Position numbers and translations under genes: made by a program. DNA of 16,269 nucleotides from Dehalococcoidia bacterium (GTDB lineage Bacteria > Chloroflexota > Dehalococcoidia > GIF9 > AB-539-J10): the NCBI GenBank assembly GCA_030626915.1, contig DAOUTC010000009.1, positions 1 to 16,269 on the forward strand, read 5' to 3'. The notes beneath the pieces were generated by a model, which was given only the letters and a program-made list of their open reading frames with translations, was not told where the DNA came from and did not search any database. Positions within the stretch are counted from its first letter, which is position 1; every line of letters starts with the position of its first letter. Shown here one piece after another: positions 1 to 6,905 of this stretch.

Positions 1-5
1 AGGAA

Positions 6-1394
6 ATGGAGAAAATTTATACCAGAATGGGAGATGGTTCTGCAAGTGAACTAAGTGAGAGTGAACTAAGACGAGATTTAGAAGAAGGTACCAGGGATGC
101 TGCCGAGAGAGCAAAGGTTCCTCCGCTTTCCAAGGATGAACTATCATATCTTTTTGATATCTATAGCAGCCCGGCCAGATTCGTGGGTGTAGATCGAGGA
201 AATGAAGTGATTTTTACCTATGATAATGGTGGCTGTAAAACACGGGAGGATATAACGGAAATTCCGTTACATAAAGTTCAAGAAGTTCAAATTTATGAAA
301 AATTTTTAGGTGCTGATTCAGCCGACCTTGGCCATATTGATTATAGTTTTAAACCCGTGAAAGCTATTGTAACTTTTGAGCAACAGGCCTTAGAGTACGC
401 TTTATTGGTGACAACTATTCCTATGTTTTATGGGTCTCAGCCTAATTTAGGCTCATACACTCAACCAGATGGTCCTTGTCCCAATCCAATGGAGCTATTA
501 CCTCAGGGTAAAATATCCGAAGCTAGAGCATCTCAAGAGGAAATGGCAGAACACGCTATTAAGGATATGCTCTATGTAGCCAGTGCGATGTATGAATCGG
601 GGGTAGATGGCATTAATTTTGATACTACAGGTGCAGCAGGAGATGCTGACTTTTTAGCTACTTTGCGAGCAGTTGAGATATTAAGGGAGAAGTATCCTCA
701 AATAGGCATTATGGTTGGAATGGCTGGGGAATTCATTTTAGGAATGCATGGAGAGTTAACTTATGATGGAGTGCGTCTGGCGGGCTTATATCCTCAGAAG
801 CAGCTTGAGTTGGTTGAGAAAGCCGGAGCTACTATTTTTGGCCCGGCTATTAGTATCAATACAGATAAGTCATGTCCATGGAACATAGCTCGAGCGACTA
901 CTTTTGTGAAAGCCTGTGTTCAAAATTCAAGCATACCTATTCATGCAAATATGGGGATGGGGCTGTGTGGAGTTCCTATGGCTGATTGTCCTCCTGTAGA
1001 CGCAGTGTCCAGGGCTTCCAAAGCTATGGTAGAAATAAGCAGATTGGATGGGTTGTAGGTAGGAGTGGGTGATCCAGTGGGGATGGAGGTGAGCCATGTT
1101 AGTGCTTCGGGTATGGGTGGAATGCGTACTGCTGGAGATCTGGTAGCGCGTATGCAACTATCCCGAAGAATGAAAATCAAAGAAGCTAAGGAATATGTAG
1201 CCAATAAGTTAGGAGTTTCTATACTGGATCTTTCAGACCCCATAGTTATGGGTGAGCTAAGGGAAGATTTAAATATTGGCACGATGGCTCCCTTTGTTGG
1301 AGGGGCTAAAGGTATAGAGGCTAAACTTCGTATAGCAGAATTATTAGGCATAGAAATCAACTGTGTAAATAGATTTAAGGATAGGGTGAAATAG
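6..1394 (+). CDS. mtbB: Dimethylamine:corrinoid methyltransferase with in-frame UAG (pyrrolysine)
   Basis: Transfers a methyl group from dimethylamine, or a related methylated amine, to the Co(I) of a partner corrinoid protein in the cytoplasm. The frame reads 350 residues, a TAG, then 111 more residues in the same frame. The total is 462 residues, close to the archaeal MtbB (about 467). Family landmarks are RMGDG near the N-terminus, GHIDYSFKPVK (about 108-118), GINFDTTGAAGDAD (about 204), GMAGE and GMHGELTYDG, then DGL-TAG-VGVGDP, where known MtbB proteins have pyrrolysine. The homology continues without a gap after the TAG (SASGMGGMRTAGDLVARM). The ATG at 6 matches the family N-terminus, but only AGGA lies ahead of it before the window edge, so the ribosome site is probably cut off. 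The gene ends in TAG with an in-frame TAA 9 bases later. It is followed by a methyltransferase remnant and its corrinoid partner. The family is clear; dimethylamine specificity is inferred from similarity. Confidence 0.93.
1056..1058 (+). other. In-frame UAG read as pyrrolysine (residue 351 of MtbB)
   Basis: The TAG interrupts mtbB between DGL and VGVGDP, which is the pyrrolysine position of methylamine methyltransferases. Coding continues in the same frame for 111 family-matching residues. The next potential start (GTG at 1065) has no good ribosome site and would give a domain lacking the barrel, so a separate gene is unlikely. In this family pyrrolysine is known to bind the amine substrate in the active site. 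Reading it needs tRNA-Pyl and PylS encoded elsewhere. Confidence 0.92.
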
Positions 1395-1406
1395 CAACAT
1401 AAATAA
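1392..1406 (+). other. Terminal TAG of mtbB with in-frame backup TAA
   Basis: mtbB ends at TAG (1392-1394). The same frame then reads CAA CAT AAA TAA, so a ribosome that decodes this TAG as pyrrolysine would add only four residues (Pyl-Gln-His-Lys) before a TAA at 1404-1406. This is the only TAG used as a stop among the genes of this window. Confidence 0.75.
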
Positions 1407-1422
1407 TCAAGGAGGATGTTTG

Positions 1423-1641
1423 ATGAAAACTAAGTTATCCAGTGCCACTAAAGAGGTAATTATTGGTGATGAGCTACCCACGGTATTAATCGGTGAGCGT
1501 ATTAATCCAACGGGAAAGAAGAGGATGACAGCGGCACTGGAAGCGGGCGATTTAGAGGTTGTTCGTAAAGAGGCGCTAGCCCAAGTTGAGGCTGGAGCAG
1601 ATATTGGTCTAGTTCAGATAGATGGTGACACCTCAAAGTAA
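1423..1641 (+). pseudogene. N-terminal remnant of a methyltetrahydrofolate:corrinoid methyltransferase
   Basis: A 72-residue frame with a good AGGAGG (1410-1415) ahead of ATG 1423. Residues about 20-60 (VLIGERINPTGKK, then a run ending KEALAQVEAGAD) match the start of the pterin-binding (dihydropteroate synthase-like) methyltransferases, which move methyl groups between corrinoid proteins and tetrahydrofolate. Full members have about 260-300 residues. Here the match stops after AGADI, where the family normally continues with a DVN-type strand. The tail GLVQIDGDTSK looks unrelated, and TAA follows. I saw no continuation in the other frames before the next gene at 1676, so a deletion is more likely than a frameshift. 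Such genes commonly sit beside bacterial corrinoid methyltransferases, which fits a decayed member of this module. A short expressed protein with another role cannot be excluded. Confidence 0.7.
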
Positions 1642-1675
1642 GCGAGTTATAATCAATGAAGAAGGAGGTATAAAC

Positions 1676-2305
1676 ATGGTAGATTTAATCAAAATAAAGG
1701 AGAGTGTAATTGAAGGTGAAGTTGATGAGGTAAGGGATATGGTTAAAAAAGCCGTTGATGAAGGACAGGAAGTTAAAAAAATTCTGGATGAGGGACTCAT
1801 CTCAGGGATAAGCATAGTAGGGGATAAGTATGAAAGTGGTGAATTCTTCCTTCCTGAGATGGTCATTGCCGCCACGGCTATGAAAGAGGGATTGAAGGTA
1901 CTAAGGCCTCTTTTGAAGCAAGGCGATATAAAAACTGCTGGAACAGTAGTCATGGGCACAGCCAAGGGTGACATTCATGATATTGGTAAGACTATTGTGA
2001 GTACAATGCTGGAAGGGGCCGGATTCATGGTAACTGATATAGGAGTAGACGTGGACCCTGGTAAGTTCGTAGAAGCCGCTAAAGAAAACAATGCAAACTT
2101 GATAGGAGTCTCTGCTCTTCTTACCACTACTATGATGGGCATGGAGGATGTTATCCAAGCTGTAAAAGAAGCCGGTTTAAAGGCTAAGGTGATGATTGGA
2201 GGTGCCTCTGTTACCCAGGAATTTGCCCATAAAATAGGAGCTGATGGTTATGCTCCTGATGCTCCCTCCGCTGTTGGAAAGGCAAAGGAACTTGTTAAAG
2301 GTTAA
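1676..2305 (+). CDS. Methylamine corrinoid protein (MtbC-like)
   Basis: Carries the cobamide cofactor that accepts the methyl group from MtbB and passes it to a second methyltransferase. It has 209 residues, the usual length for MtbC/MttC/MtmC. Residues 1-85 form the helical cap domain (the KYESGEFFLPEMVIAATAM segment is typical). Residues about 88-209 form the B12-binding Rossmann domain with GDIHDIGK (98-105; His101 is the lower cobalt ligand), SALLTTTM (146-153) and GG at 175-176. The start is ATG 1676 behind AAGGAGGT (1662-1669). An upstream in-frame start at 1622 was rejected because it lacks a ribosome site and lies inside the preceding frame. Its place 281 bases after mtbB points to MtbB as the partner, but the three methylamine corrinoid families are similar, so I give no symbol. 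Confidence 0.93.
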   Translation: MVDLIKIKESVIEGEVDEVRDMVKKAVDEGQEVKKILDEGLISGISIVGDKYESGEFFLPEMVIAATAMKEGLKVLRPLLKQGDIKTAGTVVMGTAKGDIHDIGKTIVSTMLEGAGFMVTDIGVDVDPGKFVEAAKENNANLIGVSALLTTTMMGMEDVIQAVKEAGLKAKVMIGGASVTQEFAHKIGADGYAPDAPSAVGKAKELVKG

Positions 2306-2353
2306 ACCTTGATACAATTGACTACCTCTGGCCTGTTGTAATTCTTAGTGAGA

Positions 2354-2448
2354 TACTTTCACTACTTCAGGAGCTTCGCACTTCAGCTATTGCACTTGTT
2401 TGAAAGTAGTAACCAGGCTATACCTTAGACAATTTCGCTTACTTTCAA
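2354..2448. repeat. Three-arm inverted repeat TACTTTCA / TGAAAGTA / TACTTTCA
   Basis: TACTTTCA occurs at 2354-2361 and 2440-2447, and its exact complement TGAAAGTA lies between them at 2401-2408. The right-hand pair extends to 9 bp (TTGAAAGTA 2400-2408 with TACTTTCAA 2440-2448). The middle arm can pair with either outer arm, so two mutually exclusive hairpins are possible in RNA. The whole element lies upstream of the promoter at 2468. It would therefore be transcribed only by read-through from the mtbB side, or act as DNA. Confidence 0.45.
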
Positions 2449-2467
2449 GATGATTTAATTCGCGGGG

Positions 2468-2497
2468 TTGACCTGTGCACATTTTACAGTTTATAAT
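2468..2497 (+). promoter_or_regulatory. Sigma-70-type promoter of the catabolic array
   Basis: TTGACC (2468-2473) and TATAAT (2492-2497) are separated by 18 bases. That is a perfect -10 and a five-of-six -35 match. Transcription would begin near 2504, giving a leader of about 68 bases before the ATG at 2572. No other start between here and 12476 looks as good, so this is the likely main promoter of the array. Confidence 0.7.
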
Positions 2498-2571
2498 TGC
2501 CGACTTGTGTAAGGGTGCAAGAACAAAGAATTTAGAATAGCAGGGCAAGGAAAGGGGGATATATACGGAGA

Positions 2572-3921
2572 ATGCAAAAGGGTGTAAATACCACGCTGAA
2601 TAGGAAGAAATATTGGGAGCGGAATTTATCTGACCAAGCGAAAAAATGGTTTGACAAGGATGCGAAGTATTTCTTGCATCAGGTTTCATCAACTCCAGTT
2701 TTGAATGTAATGTCTAAAGCTTATGGCATATATATCGAGGACCTGGAGGGAAAGAAATACATTGATATGCACGGTAATGGTGTGCACGATGTAGGGTTTA
2801 ACAATCCTGAAGTTATCCAAGCTGTAAAAAAGCAGTTAGACGAGGAGATGTCGCATTGCACTCGGAGATACACCAATATCCCTGCGGTTATGTTGGCTGA
2901 AAAGTTAGCAGAAATAACCCCTGGAGACCTGTGTAAGGTGCTTTTCTGTCCTGGAGGTACTGATGCCGTAGAGATGGCGTTAAAGGTTGCTAGACTGGTT
3001 ACTCATAATTTTAAAACTATCTCCTTCTGGGGTTCTTATCATGGTTCTAGCTTTGGATCAGCAAGTATAGGTGTAGGTGGGGAAACCTCTTTCTGTACCA
3101 AAGGGATAGGACCTCTGGTGCCAGGGGCATTCCATGTTGAATTCCCAAATTACTACCGTAATCCCTGGGGATTTACGAAGGAAGAAGATGTGGATGCAGA
3201 ATGTTTGAGGCAAATTGAGCTTGTTTTACAGCGAGAGCCGGAAATGGCAGCGATTATAAGTGAGCCGATTTCATCGGTTGTGCCTACCAGGAGGTATTGG
3301 GAAGGCGTTAAGAAATTGTGTGAACAATATGGGGCATTGCTTATATTTGATGAAATCCAGAAGGGATTAGGCCGAACGGGGAAGATGTTTGCATGCGAGC
3401 ACTATCTAACCCCGGATGTTCTTGTTCTGGGCAAATCCCTGGGAGGGGGAATTGTTCCTTTTGCGGGCATTGTAACCAAAGAAAAGTACGATACATGGGG
3501 TGATCGAGACATAGGTCATTACACCCATGAGAAAAACGCACTTTGTTCTGCTGCTGCTTTGGCGACAATTGAATATACAGAAAAGAACAAGCTATGTGAG
3601 CATACCGCTGAGCTGGGTGAATACACTATCCAAAGATTGAATGAAATGAAAGATAGACATCCGCTGATAGGCAATGTTACAGGTTTAGGATTGCATATAG
3701 GTATTGAATTGGTTAAAGATAGGAAGACCAAGGAGAAAGCTATTGATGAAGCCGAGATGATTATGTATAAGTGCCTTGAGAAAGGACTGGCGTTTAAGAC
3801 TACAGGAGGAAATATATTAAGCTTGAGGCCAGCATTGATTATAACTAAAGAGGAAATGGATAAAGCACTTGATATATTAGGTGAATCAATAAGCGAAGTT
3901 GAACGCGGTATAGCATATTAA
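2572..3921 (+). CDS. Class III PLP-dependent aminotransferase or lyase
   Basis: A 449-residue fold-type I, class III PLP enzyme. It most likely removes the amino group of an omega-amino compound to give an aldehyde. Visible features are the PLP phosphate-binding GGT (128-130), the ring-stacking region SYHG (155-158), FDEIQ with Asp260 for the pyridine nitrogen, and the Schiff-base lysine Lys288 in LGKSLGGG. The ATG at 2572 is the only early start. AAGGGGG (2552-2557) is a somewhat distant ribosome site. It is the first gene behind the 2468 promoter, 127 bases ahead of an acylating aldehyde dehydrogenase that could consume its product. This branch of class III also includes ammonia-lyases and phospho-lyases (PbfA and ethanolamine-phosphate types), so transamination is likely but not certain. 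The substrate is unknown. Confidence 0.87.
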   Translation: MQKGVNTTLNRKKYWERNLSDQAKKWFDKDAKYFLHQVSSTPVLNVMSKAYGIYIEDLEGKKYIDMHGNGVHDVGFNNPEVIQAVKKQLDEEMSHCTRRYTNIPAVMLAEKLAEITPGDLCKVLFCPGGTDAVEMALKVARLVTHNFKTISFWGSYHGSSFGSASIGVGGETSFCTKGIGPLVPGAFHVEFPNYYRNPWGFTKEEDVDAECLRQIELVLQREPEMAAIISEPISSVVPTRRYWEGVKKLCEQYGALLIFDEIQKGLGRTGKMFACEHYLTPDVLVLGKSLGGGIVPFAGIVTKEKYDTWGDRDIGHYTHEKNALCSAAALATIEYTEKNKLCEHTAELGEYTIQRLNEMKDRHPLIGNVTGLGLHIGIELVKDRKTKEKAIDEAEMIMYKCLEKGLAFKTTGGNILSLRPALIITKEEMDKALDILGESISEVERGIAY

Positions 3922-3950
3922 CTTAGAATAGTAGGGAGACTGAAAAGAGA
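3914..3950 (+). repeat. Leader repeat, copy A (upstream of aldehyde dehydrogenase)
   Basis: This segment begins CATATTAA, runs through CTTAGAATAG and ends GGGAGACTGAAAAGAG. It overlaps the stop of the first PLP-enzyme gene. It closely resembles 5471-5508, ahead of the second PLP-enzyme gene. The core TTAGAATAGTAGGG (3923-3936) also matches 2532-2545, ahead of the first PLP-enzyme gene, at 13 of 14 positions. Confidence 0.5.
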
Positions 3951-4004
3951 TAAGAAATGGCAACATACAGAGGAACGCCAGCACAAGTATAAGAGAGAAG
4001 GGCA

Positions 4005-4013
4005 TGGTATAAA
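4005..4013 (+). promoter_or_regulatory. Possible extended -10 element
   Basis: TGG followed by TATAAA resembles an extended -10 box, 36 bases ahead of the aldehyde dehydrogenase ATG. There is no recognisable -35 at the right distance. It could give internal transcription of the array, but this is weak evidence. Confidence 0.25.
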
Positions 4014-4048
4014 ATAGCGTAAATTAAAAAGGAGGTTAAATAAAGATT

Positions 4049-5440
4049 ATGGAAGAAGACAACGTTCAGGAAATGTATCGTAGGGCCAGGAAAGCTTTTG
4101 AAACTGTTGAATTCTGGCCTCAAGAGAGAGTCGATGAGATGGTGGCTGCGGTAGGTTGGGAGTGGCAAAAACCGGAGAACGTTAGGGCAGTGGCGAAGCT
4201 TGCTGTAGATGAAGGCAAAATGGGTGTTTACGAAGATAAACTATCCAAGATAACAAACAAGGTGCGGGGCACCATGTGGGACTTCCACGGTGTGAAAACA
4301 TGTGGTCTGGTGGAAGAAGACAAAAAGAGGGGGGTGAAAGTATATGCCAAACCTATAGGGGTGGTTGTCAACGTTACTCCTATGACAAATCCTGAGGGCT
4401 GTGTATATACCGTTGGTCTTGGTCTTTTGAAGACCAGAAATGCCATGATTGTCTCACCCCATCCCAGGACGCCAGGTTGCGGATATCTTGCTATTGAGTT
4501 TGGGAGGAAGGCTCTTAAGAAGGTTGGTGCGCCCGAGGACTTGTTGCAGTGCGTCAAAAAAGCTAGCCACGAAGCGGCACGTGAGCTCATGAGAACTTGT
4601 GATTTTGCTGTGGCCACTGGTGGAGCGGCATTGATAAAGGTGGTTTATGAGGCTGCTAAGCCCTGCCAGACAGTGGGGGCAGGTAATGTTGTAGCTATTG
4701 TGGATGAAACGGCTGATATAGCTGCTGCAGCCAGTAAGATTGCGCGCTCTAAGGTCGCTAATCTAGCCACTTCTTGTTCCTCAGAAAACGCAGTGGCTAT
4801 TCACGAAAGCATCTACGATGACATGATAAGGGCATTGAAATCAGAAGGGGGGTATTTGTGCAATACGGAAGAGCGGGAAAAAGTGAGGAAGGCGCTGTGG
4901 CCTGACGGAAAAACGTTGAATAGAGCGATAGTGGGCACACCGGCACAGCATATTGCTGAAGTCGCCGGGATTCATATACCCGAAAATACAAGATTTATAA
5001 TGGTTCTGGGGGAAAAGATAGGTCCTGAAGACAGGTTCTCAGGTGAGAAATTATGTGTGGTTTTAACAGTGTGGAAGTGGAGTGACTTCAGTGAAATGGT
5101 CGAGCGCATGAAGAGGATGCTCAAATTCTCAGGCGAGGGTCACTCTGTCTCAATTCACACCAAGAGAGAAGACCGCATGGAGGAACTTGCCATAAAAGCT
5201 AATGTGGGCAGAGTACAATGCAATATGCCCCATTGTTTGGTCAACAGTGGAAGCTGGTATAGTGGGCAACCATGGACTGAAACTCTGGGCTGTGGTACCT
5301 GGGTTGGCAACATATCCAGTGACAATATTAATTGGAAACATTTCCTCAATTATACCCGGCTTTATGTTCCGGTTGAAGAGTACATCCCTACTGATGAAGA
5401 ACTCTTTGGGGATTACTTCAAGAAGTGGGGCAGAGATTAA
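4049..5440 (+). CDS. CoA-acylating aldehyde dehydrogenase (sulfoacetaldehyde-dehydrogenase-like)
   Basis: Oxidises an aldehyde to its acyl-CoA with NAD(P)+, or works in reverse. It has 463 residues and no adh domain. The catalytic cysteine is Cys243 in TSCSSEN. The cofactor region includes KPIGVVVNVTPMTNPE (about 101-116), and VGAGNVVAIVDETADI (209-224) is typical of acylating ALDHs (AdhE-N, EutE, SauS). The TSCSSEN form, rather than the ICASEQ of AdhE, and the C-terminal LGCGTWVGN...SDNI...HFLN segment look most like acylating sulfoacetaldehyde dehydrogenases (SauS). The call rests on family recognition from memory; the substrate may differ. ATG 4049 lies 13 bases behind AAGGAGG (4029-4035), a slightly long spacing. 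Its position between two PLP enzymes suggests it takes the aldehyde made by one of them. Confidence 0.87.
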   Translation: MEEDNVQEMYRRARKAFETVEFWPQERVDEMVAAVGWEWQKPENVRAVAKLAVDEGKMGVYEDKLSKITNKVRGTMWDFHGVKTCGLVEEDKKRGVKVYAKPIGVVVNVTPMTNPEGCVYTVGLGLLKTRNAMIVSPHPRTPGCGYLAIEFGRKALKKVGAPEDLLQCVKKASHEAARELMRTCDFAVATGGAALIKVVYEAAKPCQTVGAGNVVAIVDETADIAAAASKIARSKVANLATSCSSENAVAIHESIYDDMIRALKSEGGYLCNTEEREKVRKALWPDGKTLNRAIVGTPAQHIAEVAGIHIPENTRFIMVLGEKIGPEDRFSGEKLCVVLTVWKWSDFSEMVERMKRMLKFSGEGHSVSIHTKREDRMEELAIKANVGRVQCNMPHCLVNSGSWYSGQPWTETLGCGTWVGNISSDNINWKHFLNYTRLYVPVEEYIPTDEELFGDYFKKWGRD

Positions 5441-5470
5441 TCTCTTAGAGCGAAGTTGAATTTGGCTTAA

Positions 5471-5508
5471 CATATTAAGTCAGAGTACTGATAGGAAAAC
5501 TGAAAGGA
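5471..5508 (+). repeat. Leader repeat, copy B (upstream of second PLP enzyme)
   Basis: This is the partner of the segment at 3914-3950. Both start CATATTAA, share an AGA-TA core and end in an ACTGAAA-GAG block that leads into or near the ribosome site. The similarity spans about 38 bases with a few substitutions and a small gap, more than expected for unrelated spacers. Confidence 0.5.
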
Positions 5509-5519
5509 GGTAAAGTTAA

Positions 5520-6860
5520 GTGGCCAATGATATAGTAGAAAGCTTTAAGCAGCTACATCCGAAGTCTTACCGAATGTGGCAGGAGGATTTAAACTACTTA
5601 CCGGGTGGAGTACCAGCATTCTGGAAGTTTAGAGAGCCGTTTCCGATATACTTTTCAAGAGCAAAGGGTAGCAGGTTATGGGATGTAGATGGGAATGAAT
5701 ATATTGATACAAACTGTGGCAACGGGCCGATAATCCTGGGTCATAGCCATCCAGTTGTGCTCCAGGCTATTGAGGAAGCGAAGGAAAGGGGGCTGCAATA
5801 TGGTGCATCGGATTTAGTAGGGGAATGGGCCAGGATAATAATTAAACATGTGCCATCTGTAGAGCAGATTCGATTTGTCAATACCGGGTCGGAAGCTGTG
5901 AACTATGCTATCAGATTGGCTAAAGGATATAGTGGCAAGAGGAAAGTGTGTAAGGTTGAAGGATGCTATCACGGCTCCTCTAATGATTGGGCACCAATAA
6001 GTATAAGTGAGTTCGCCGGGACTCCTGAAAACCCACTGCCGGCACCTCATTCACTCGGAGTAGACCATACCATGGAATATACCGTAATTATACCCTGGAA
6101 TGATACTGAGAACGCTGTAAGGATAATTAAGGAAAATGCTAAAGATTTAGCCTGTGTAATAATGGAGCCCATATCGGGCACGGGTTTAGGTTTTGTCGAA
6201 CCAGAAGCAGAGTATATGAAAGCAATAAGAGAAATCACTACTGAAAAGGGTATACCCTTAATCTTTGACGAGGTGATGGTAGGATTTCGCTGGGGTAATC
6301 TGGGCTGTGCTCAGAGTTATATCGGCATCAAACCGGACCTCTCTGTACTGGGAAAAGTGATAGGAGGTGGAGCTCCTGCAGCTGCCCTTGGAGGCAGAAA
6401 AGACATTATGGAATTTGTCAACCCCACCCATGGTAAGTGTGCGGCGGAGAGGGTATATCAAAGTGGTACATTCTCCGGAAACCCATTTTCAGCGGCTGTT
6501 GGACTGGCAACTATGAAGTACCTGGATGAGCATGAAGATGAAGTGTATAGCCATATTAATAGGGTGGGAGATAAGATAAGGAAAGGGCTGAAAGACATTG
6601 TTGAAGAACTTAAAATACCTGTTCAGGTCGTTGGTGGTTTCTCCACCTATGAAGCTCACTTCATAGATAAGCCATATAGGAATGCAAGGGAGTTTGCCCG
6701 GAGAGATACGAAGAAGCTAAGGCTGAGAGATTTAGAGTTATGCAATAGGGGCATATTTAAGCTGCTAGGCCACTTTGTGTTTACAAATCTGGCGCAGACG
6801 GATGAGGATGTGGAGAAAATCTTGGACGCCTATCGAGAAGCATTCAAAGCAGTCATGTAA
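5520..6860 (+). CDS. Class III aminotransferase / glutamate-1-semialdehyde aminomutase-like enzyme
   Basis: A 446-residue class III PLP enzyme with the layout of the GSA-aminomutase branch. Early features are the LPGGVPAFWKFREPFPIYFSR region (27-47) and GNGPIILGHSHP (67-78). NTGSEAV (121-127) binds the PLP phosphate, CYHG (149-152) stacks on the ring, FDEVM has Asp250, and the Schiff-base lysine is Lys279 in LGKVIGGG. The start is GTG 5520 behind AAGGAGG (5504-5510), 9 bases away. A true hemL is unlikely given the catabolic setting, so an aminomutase or transaminase acting on an amino or beta-amino acid is more plausible. It differs clearly from the first PLP enzyme, so the two are not a recent duplication. 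It sits 45 bases ahead of the AOR gene. Confidence 0.87.
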   Translation: MANDIVESFKQLHPKSYRMWQEDLNYLPGGVPAFWKFREPFPIYFSRAKGSRLWDVDGNEYIDTNCGNGPIILGHSHPVVLQAIEEAKERGLQYGASDLVGEWARIIIKHVPSVEQIRFVNTGSEAVNYAIRLAKGYSGKRKVCKVEGCYHGSSNDWAPISISEFAGTPENPLPAPHSLGVDHTMEYTVIIPWNDTENAVRIIKENAKDLACVIMEPISGTGLGFVEPEAEYMKAIREITTEKGIPLIFDEVMVGFRWGNLGCAQSYIGIKPDLSVLGKVIGGGAPAAALGGRKDIMEFVNPTHGKCAAERVYQSGTFSGNPFSAAVGLATMKYLDEHEDEVYSHINRVGDKIRKGLKDIVEELKIPVQVVGGFSTYEAHFIDKPYRNAREFARRDTKKLRLRDLELCNRGIFKLLGHFVFTNLAQTDEDVEKILDAYREAFKAVM

Positions 6861-6905
6861 TTTGATATGCAAAGCTGCTAATAATCTACACTAAGGAGGT
6901 ATGAA

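Larger units (their letters stand above)
2306..2571 (+). other. Non-coding gap with inverted repeats and promoter
   Basis: This 266-base stretch separates the methyl-transfer module from the catabolic array. I see no credible gene in it on either strand. It holds three arms of one inverted repeat (2354-2447), a sigma-70-type promoter (2468-2497) and an untranslated leader. There is no stem followed by a T-run, so I cannot point to a factor-independent terminator for the upstream genes. Confidence 0.6.

Noticed and set aside
6..1394. mtbB as a pseudogene broken by a nonsense codon, or as two genes (6-1058 and 1065-1394)
   Set aside because: The TAG falls exactly at the known pyrrolysine site, both sides belong to one protein family in the same frame, and there is no ribosome site for the second part.
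1622..1675. Longer N-terminus for the corrinoid protein
   Set aside because: The extra residues match no corrinoid protein, overlap the preceding frame, and the ATG at 1676 has a strong ribosome site.
5520..6860. hemL, the heme-pathway glutamate-1-semialdehyde aminomutase
   Set aside because: Fold and motifs are of that branch, but the surrounding genes are catabolic and no other tetrapyrrole genes are present.
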